Positions 31,028-33,937 of a stretch of DNA of 33,937 bases are shown piece by piece. The position numbers and the translations under genes are program-made. The stretch covers positions 1-33,937 of the forward strand of contig CANPYO010000017.1 in the NCBI GenBank assembly GCA_947588645.1. The letters are read 5' to 3'. The notes under the pieces were generated by a model. The model was not told where the DNA came from and did not search any database. It was given only the letters and a program-made list of their open reading frames with translations. Source of the stretch: an uncultured Akkermansia sp. (GTDB taxonomy: Bacteria > Verrucomicrobiota > Verrucomicrobiia > Verrucomicrobiales > Akkermansiaceae). Numbering within the stretch: the stretch's first letter is position 1; each line of letters opens with the position of its first letter.

Positions 31028-32236
31028 TCAATAGTTTGCGACAATTTGCTCCACAAGTGCTTTACTGCTTATTTTCTCGCTGTCGTATTCATTGATGGAC
31101 TGCATATCCACGCCCGGCAAATGACGCACCGAGTATAGTTGCATCACCATCTCCGCTCCGTGTGCGCGAAGACGACGACCTCTCATTGGTGTGTATATGA
31201 TATCCATGTGGCGCACCTCTCTCGCAAGCACAATCGCAACTCCGCTCCCCATTGTGATGACCCCGGCAGCATGACGGCTCACTTCCACCAGTACCCCTAC
31301 AGAAACTCTCGCGTTACTCTCAATAGTCCGGTTGATGTATGTCTCGTACCCTCTCTTGATTAATCCCTCCTCAAGCCCACGCCAAAAGCTCTCCGGAAAC
31401 ATCTGCGTGGATACCGCCTCCGGAAGCAGCACGACATACTTCCCCTCCTCCAGTCCCTCTCGCTGCATCAATATCCTTGCCTGTTCCCTGACCTCTTTTT
31501 GCGTCTGTAGCCGCGGTATGCTTTCCCCTGCCTTTGCCCCCACACTCTCGCATATGTAGCTGTAAAAATTGACGTGTGGGTCTTTCCTTCGCAGTTCAAC
31601 CATGTGTTCTGCTATGCGTGGGGTGAGGCAGAAAATGCGGTGTCCCTCAGCCTCAAGCATAATCTCTCGATACTCTTTCCCCTGCTCGCAGAATATTTCG
31701 TGAATCTCTCCCTGATCCAACGGAATGTGACGCACCTCGATCCCCTTCGGCAGCATCATCCGGCACATCTGCTCAACCTTCTCCTCACGCGCTACCACGA
31801 GCGGTTTCCTTGACCCGTGTCCCCGCACTCGTTCCTCCATGCAAGCAAGTTCCACATACGTCTCCCCCATGTTGTGCCTCGGCAGATACACGTCATCATA
31901 CTCCTCTCCAACCTTCTGAGCCAGCTCCTCAAGCCACTTCCTCTCATAATCATACCTCTGCAGCGTAATTCCAAGCACCTTTTTCCTCCTCCGATTCCGG
32001 GAGTACACCTGCAGCCCGCACACATACACCCTCTTATGCTTTCCCAGCCGCCTCTCGTGCCACAATCCTCCCAGCAGCGTCTCTCGAATCGCGCCACTCC
32101 ATCTATCAATCTCCTGCTTATACACCGATATCCCCAGGAATCTCACCACCTTCCTCCCCTCCCACGACGGTGGGTTCTCAATGTTCTCTACTATTGTTTT
32201 GCGAAGCCGCATTATGAGTGTAGTTGGGTCAACCAT
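31028..32236 (-). CDS. Putative glycosyltransferase-like protein of a surface polysaccharide locus
   Basis: 402 aa from the ATG at 32236. Not firmly recognised. The N-terminal ~80 residues have the FLGISVYKQE...KRVYVCGLQVYSRNRRRKK pattern, a doubled 'hydrophobic strand plus basic' motif common in capsule and LPS gene products of gut bacteria. The C-terminal half looks like a GT-B type nucleotide-sugar domain: EGKYVVLLPEAVSTQMFPESFWRGL, then GVITMGSGVAIVLAREVRH near 335-353. Arginine is mostly AGG/AGA, unlike the CGC/CGT-rich housekeeping genes, which suggests transfer. Its first 27 bp and the DNA before them recur at 33363-33420. Confidence 0.5.
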   Translation of the reverse strand: MVDPTTLIMRLRKTIVENIENPPSWEGRKVVRFLGISVYKQEIDRWSGAIRETLLGGLWHERRLGKHKRVYVCGLQVYSRNRRRKKVLGITLQRYDYERKWLEELAQKVGEEYDDVYLPRHNMGETYVELACMEERVRGHGSRKPLVVAREEKVEQMCRMMLPKGIEVRHIPLDQGEIHEIFCEQGKEYREIMLEAEGHRIFCLTPRIAEHMVELRRKDPHVNFYSYICESVGAKAGESIPRLQTQKEVREQARILMQREGLEEGKYVVLLPEAVSTQMFPESFWRGLEEGLIKRGYETYINRTIESNARVSVGVLVEVSRHAAGVITMGSGVAIVLAREVRHMDIIYTPMRGRRLRAHGAEMVMQLYSVRHLPGVDMQSINEYDSEKISSKALVEQIVANY

Positions 32237-32334
32237 CAAAAATCATTGCCTCAATAATTTTTTATGGAATACCGATGACTTGCGTTGTTTAGTTAGTTAG
32301 TGGATAGTGATACCTTTTTTCTTCAACATGATGA

Positions 32335-33039
32335 CTATACCGAAAGAGTCTGCCTTACTTCCGCATCAATAAACATCTCCTCCTCCGCTCTGTTGGGTGT
32401 GTCGCGTAATTGATCAACTGTTACTACGCAACTGATCTCATCGTGATCTTTCAAAAAATATTTTCCTGAAGCTGTTTTGAAGAGTCTTTCCATGATCTCA
32501 TTATTTATTTTGGAACTCTCTCCCTCGGTGAAGCTTAACTTATTGTACTCTGCTATATAAACAAAAAAACAATACGCTCCATGCGCAACATTGCAAAGAT
32601 GTTTGAATTCAGGTTCGTCTCCATTTTTATTTTTCGGAATTTCACGATGGTAAATTTCCGAAATACAAAGTTTTTGTTCGTATTTGGTCGGAAACGGAGA
32701 AAACGAAACAAGGATGCTTTCAAAGTCTGTCCTGTGCCAGTGTTTTCTCCTTCTCAAAACAAGGATTTGCTTTTTTGCGTCCATAATCACAAAAGCTATT
32801 TGGATGATGATCTTATCCCTCCCTTGAGCTCTGCTTAAAATACCTGTTTCCAGATCTTGATCTTTGCAACACTCTTTGATGTCTATCTTTGCTAGTTTAC
32901 CTGGATTCCGTATATCTTGGGCAAGACAACTGTCGCTTTTACAATACATTTTTGTTTCCCTTGGGAAATAATACACATCGTAAAAGGCCCGGCATATAGT
33001 AATTAGAAGCAGCAGAGCAAATATTATGACGGCATACAC
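32335..33039 (-). CDS. Membrane-anchored protein with a possible NUDIX-like domain
   Basis: 234 aa from a GTG at 33039. A hydrophobic segment (YAVIIFALLLLITICRAF) is at the very N-terminus. The soluble part begins IIIQIAFVIMDAKKQILVLRRRKHW, which resembles the first strands of a NUDIX fold, and later has HGAYCFFVYIAEYNKLSF and DEISCVVTVDQLRDTPN, resembling later NUDIX strands. There is no intact Nudix box, so it may be a non-catalytic, ligand-binding version. Just upstream a 34-aa ORF in another frame encodes a second hydrophobic segment; joined by a one-base shift the two give a 2TM-plus-NUDIX-like protein. AT-rich. Function unknown. Confidence 0.5.
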   Translation of the reverse strand: MYAVIIFALLLLITICRAFYDVYYFPRETKMYCKSDSCLAQDIRNPGKLAKIDIKECCKDQDLETGILSRAQGRDKIIIQIAFVIMDAKKQILVLRRRKHWHRTDFESILVSFSPFPTKYEQKLCISEIYHREIPKNKNGDEPEFKHLCNVAHGAYCFFVYIAEYNKLSFTEGESSKINNEIMERLFKTASGKYFLKDHDEISCVVTVDQLRDTPNRAEEEMFIDAEVRQTLSV

Positions 33040-33128
33040 ATTGAAGTGGACTGAACTAGTCCAGCGATACCGAAAATAACGGTCAATATGTTTCCTAATT
33101 TACCTTCTGGTAGAGTTGGTATTTTCAT
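33024..33128 (-). pseudogene. 34-aa ORF, possible frameshifted N-terminus of the 2TM protein
   Basis: MKIPTLPEGKLGNILTVIFG..., with a hydrophobic helix (NILTVIFGIAGLVQS), overlaps the start of the 234-aa frame by 16 nt. It ends CMPS then TAA. If one base were gained or lost near 33040, the product would run TM1-STS-YAVIIFALLLL (TM2) into the NUDIX-like region. It is too short for the ORF track. It could instead be a separate small membrane protein. Confidence 0.35.
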
Positions 33129-33166
33129 AAGTTTAAATTGATTGGTTTGTGAAAAAATTTTGTGAA

Positions 33167-33184
33167 TTGCAAGAATAAATGCAA
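33167..33184. promoter_or_regulatory. 18-bp imperfect palindrome, second copy
   Basis: TTGCA-agaataaa-TGCAA, 39 bp upstream of the 33128 ATG. It matches the site at 30659-30676. Confidence 0.3.
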
Positions 33185-33206
33185 CAAGAGGAGAAAAAAG
33201 TTGAGA

Positions 33207-33389
33207 TCATGCAGAGAGGAGATTAAAATAGTGACGGAAGGATTTAGTCATGTACCAAGAGCTAAGTCCATTGAAGAGGAGACGAGAATAGCGGTTCATC
33301 CAGAGAGCAACGAGGGAAAGCGTTTTCTGGGAGACACGGGAGAATTTTGTTTTCTGAAACTCCATTGTAAGTATAATTGGGTCAACCAT
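33207..33389 (-). pseudogene. Duplicated gene 5' end (MVDPxxLxM...) with no matching body
   Basis: A 60-aa ORF, MVDPIILTMEFQKT..., whose first 14 residues align with MVDPTTLIMRLRKT of the 31028-32236 gene; 19 of the first 27 bases or more are identical and the upstream tcaataattttt is shared. After residue 14 all similarity ends and the frame has no recognisable content. It may be a decayed gene start or a conserved promoter/leader cassette rather than coding sequence. Confidence 0.45.
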
Positions 33390-33448
33390 TAAACATCTTT
33401 TTTCAATAATTTTTCATAGATTGCCACTGAATCAAAATGTTCGATTTT

Positions 33449-33937
33449 TTATTTCAGCATATATCCACCATCGATGACGTAAAGGGAACCCGTAATCCAC
33501 GATGCGGCATCTGAAAGAAGAAAGGAAATCAAATTAGCTATTTCCTCTGGTTCTCCATATCTTCCTAAGGCAAAATTCTTTGCATCTTTCTCATACATTT
33601 CTTGATTAAATCGTGGATTTTCATGAATGAGTGGTGTGTTCACCATTCCCGGCAATACTGCGTTTGATCGGATCCGTTGCGGACCTAACTCACGAGCCAA
33701 ATCCTGCGCATAATGCGCAAGGCCTATTTTGGATATTCCATAGAACCCATTCCCAATTTTGTGCGCTAAAGCACTGACAGAAGAAGTAAAAACCAAAGAC
33801 GCCCCAGACTTTAACTTTTTTTCCTTTATAAGTAGAGTTTGGAGATTTATAACGCTCAACAAATTTACTGCCAAGAGTTCCTTGATTGTCTCTTCTTTGG
33901 CAAAGGTACACATCAACGTACGACTTATACCGGCATT
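33449..33937 (-). CDS. SDR-family oxidoreductase, 5' truncated by window end
   Basis: 162 aa visible, open to the right edge; the frame reads NAGISRTLMCTF..., so the track's start at 33916 is only an internal TTG. NAGI matches the SDR NNAG motif. LAVNLLS carries the active-site Asn, LVFTSSVSAL the catalytic Ser, and GNGFYGISKIGLAHY the YxxxK pair (Tyr66, Lys70 of the visible part). The end, GRYGEPEEIANLISFLLSDAASWITGSLYVIDGGYMLK, is typical of FabG-like SDRs. It lies in the AT-rich region, so a role in sugar or acyl modification of surface polymers is possible; a true FabG is less likely. Confidence 0.88.
   Translation of the reverse strand, partial: NAGISRTLMCTFAKEETIKELLAVNLLSVINLQTLLIKEKKLKSGASLVFTSSVSALAHKIGNGFYGISKIGLAHYAQDLARELGPQRIRSNAVLPGMVNTPLIHENPRFNQEMYEKDAKNFALGRYGEPEEIANLISFLLSDAASWITGSLYVIDGGYMLK

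Noticed and set aside
32335-33937. A complete CBASS-type defence operon
   Set aside because: Only a possible 2TM-NUDIX-like protein is seen; the neighbours are a glycosyltransferase-like protein and an SDR, with no nucleotide cyclase or ubiquitin-like accessory genes.

Overview
The window looks like a chromosome segment of a Gram-negative member of the Verrucomicrobiota, possibly related to Akkermansia. This is inference from gene content: lpxB, a secreted SGNH hydrolase, a GFTLVELIVVIAI-type pseudopilin, Rho with a long basic N-terminus, a squalene/phytoene-type synthase and a DUF2851 protein. No rRNA or species marker is present. Most of the window is moderately GC-rich. The last ~1.7 kb (about 32240-33937) is clearly AT-rich and looks like the edge of a surface-polysaccharide or acquired region.

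Layout: rplS with its own promoter and terminator (497-841); an HD/OB nuclease-LysE exporter-Dus operon (1230-3866) convergent with yebC-rho (6037-3853, minus strand); tRNA-Pro(CGG); STAS-DUF2851-squalene synthase (6634-9471) convergent with def; pseudopilin-tilS (minus); purH-pdxJ; HIT-GH31-histidine kinase (15612-19482); a 641-aa exported protein of unknown function (minus); purN convergent with dedA, which is divergent from lpxB; tRNA-Gln(TTG); alr (minus); a ~1.4 kb repeat field holding a candidate small RNA; a Pro/Ala-rich lipoprotein coupled to tyrA; a secreted SGNH hydrolase (minus); then a putative glycosyltransferase-like protein, a 2TM protein with a possible NUDIX-like domain (apparently frameshifted), a duplicated 5' gene remnant and a truncated SDR, all on the minus strand. 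The named genes are mostly housekeeping: purines (purH, purN), PLP (pdxJ) and one PLP enzyme (alr), lipid A (lpxB), tyrosine (tyrA), tRNA modification (dus, tilS), translation (rplS, def, yebC).

Three things stand out. (1) Nearly every gap between transcription units, but none of the short gaps inside operons, carries a mosaic of interspersed non-coding modules: a ~230-bp MITE-like unit with GGCAAACGCATT termini, a 28-bp perfect hairpin, hairpin-chain modules, and a 'TTGGGACACGTGTG' module. They are joined by tandem heptamers of the type ATCGTAC/ATCGTAA. (2) At least ten genes have a sigma70-type promoter whose -10 box ends only 6-10 nt before the ATG, five of them exactly 6 nt, which implies leaderless or nearly leaderless mRNAs. 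(3) A compact ~113-nt RNA gene candidate at 27303-27415 has its own promoter, three predicted helices, a loop complementary to its own 5' end, and a strong intrinsic terminator. No transposase, integrase, CRISPR array or prophage gene is visible.
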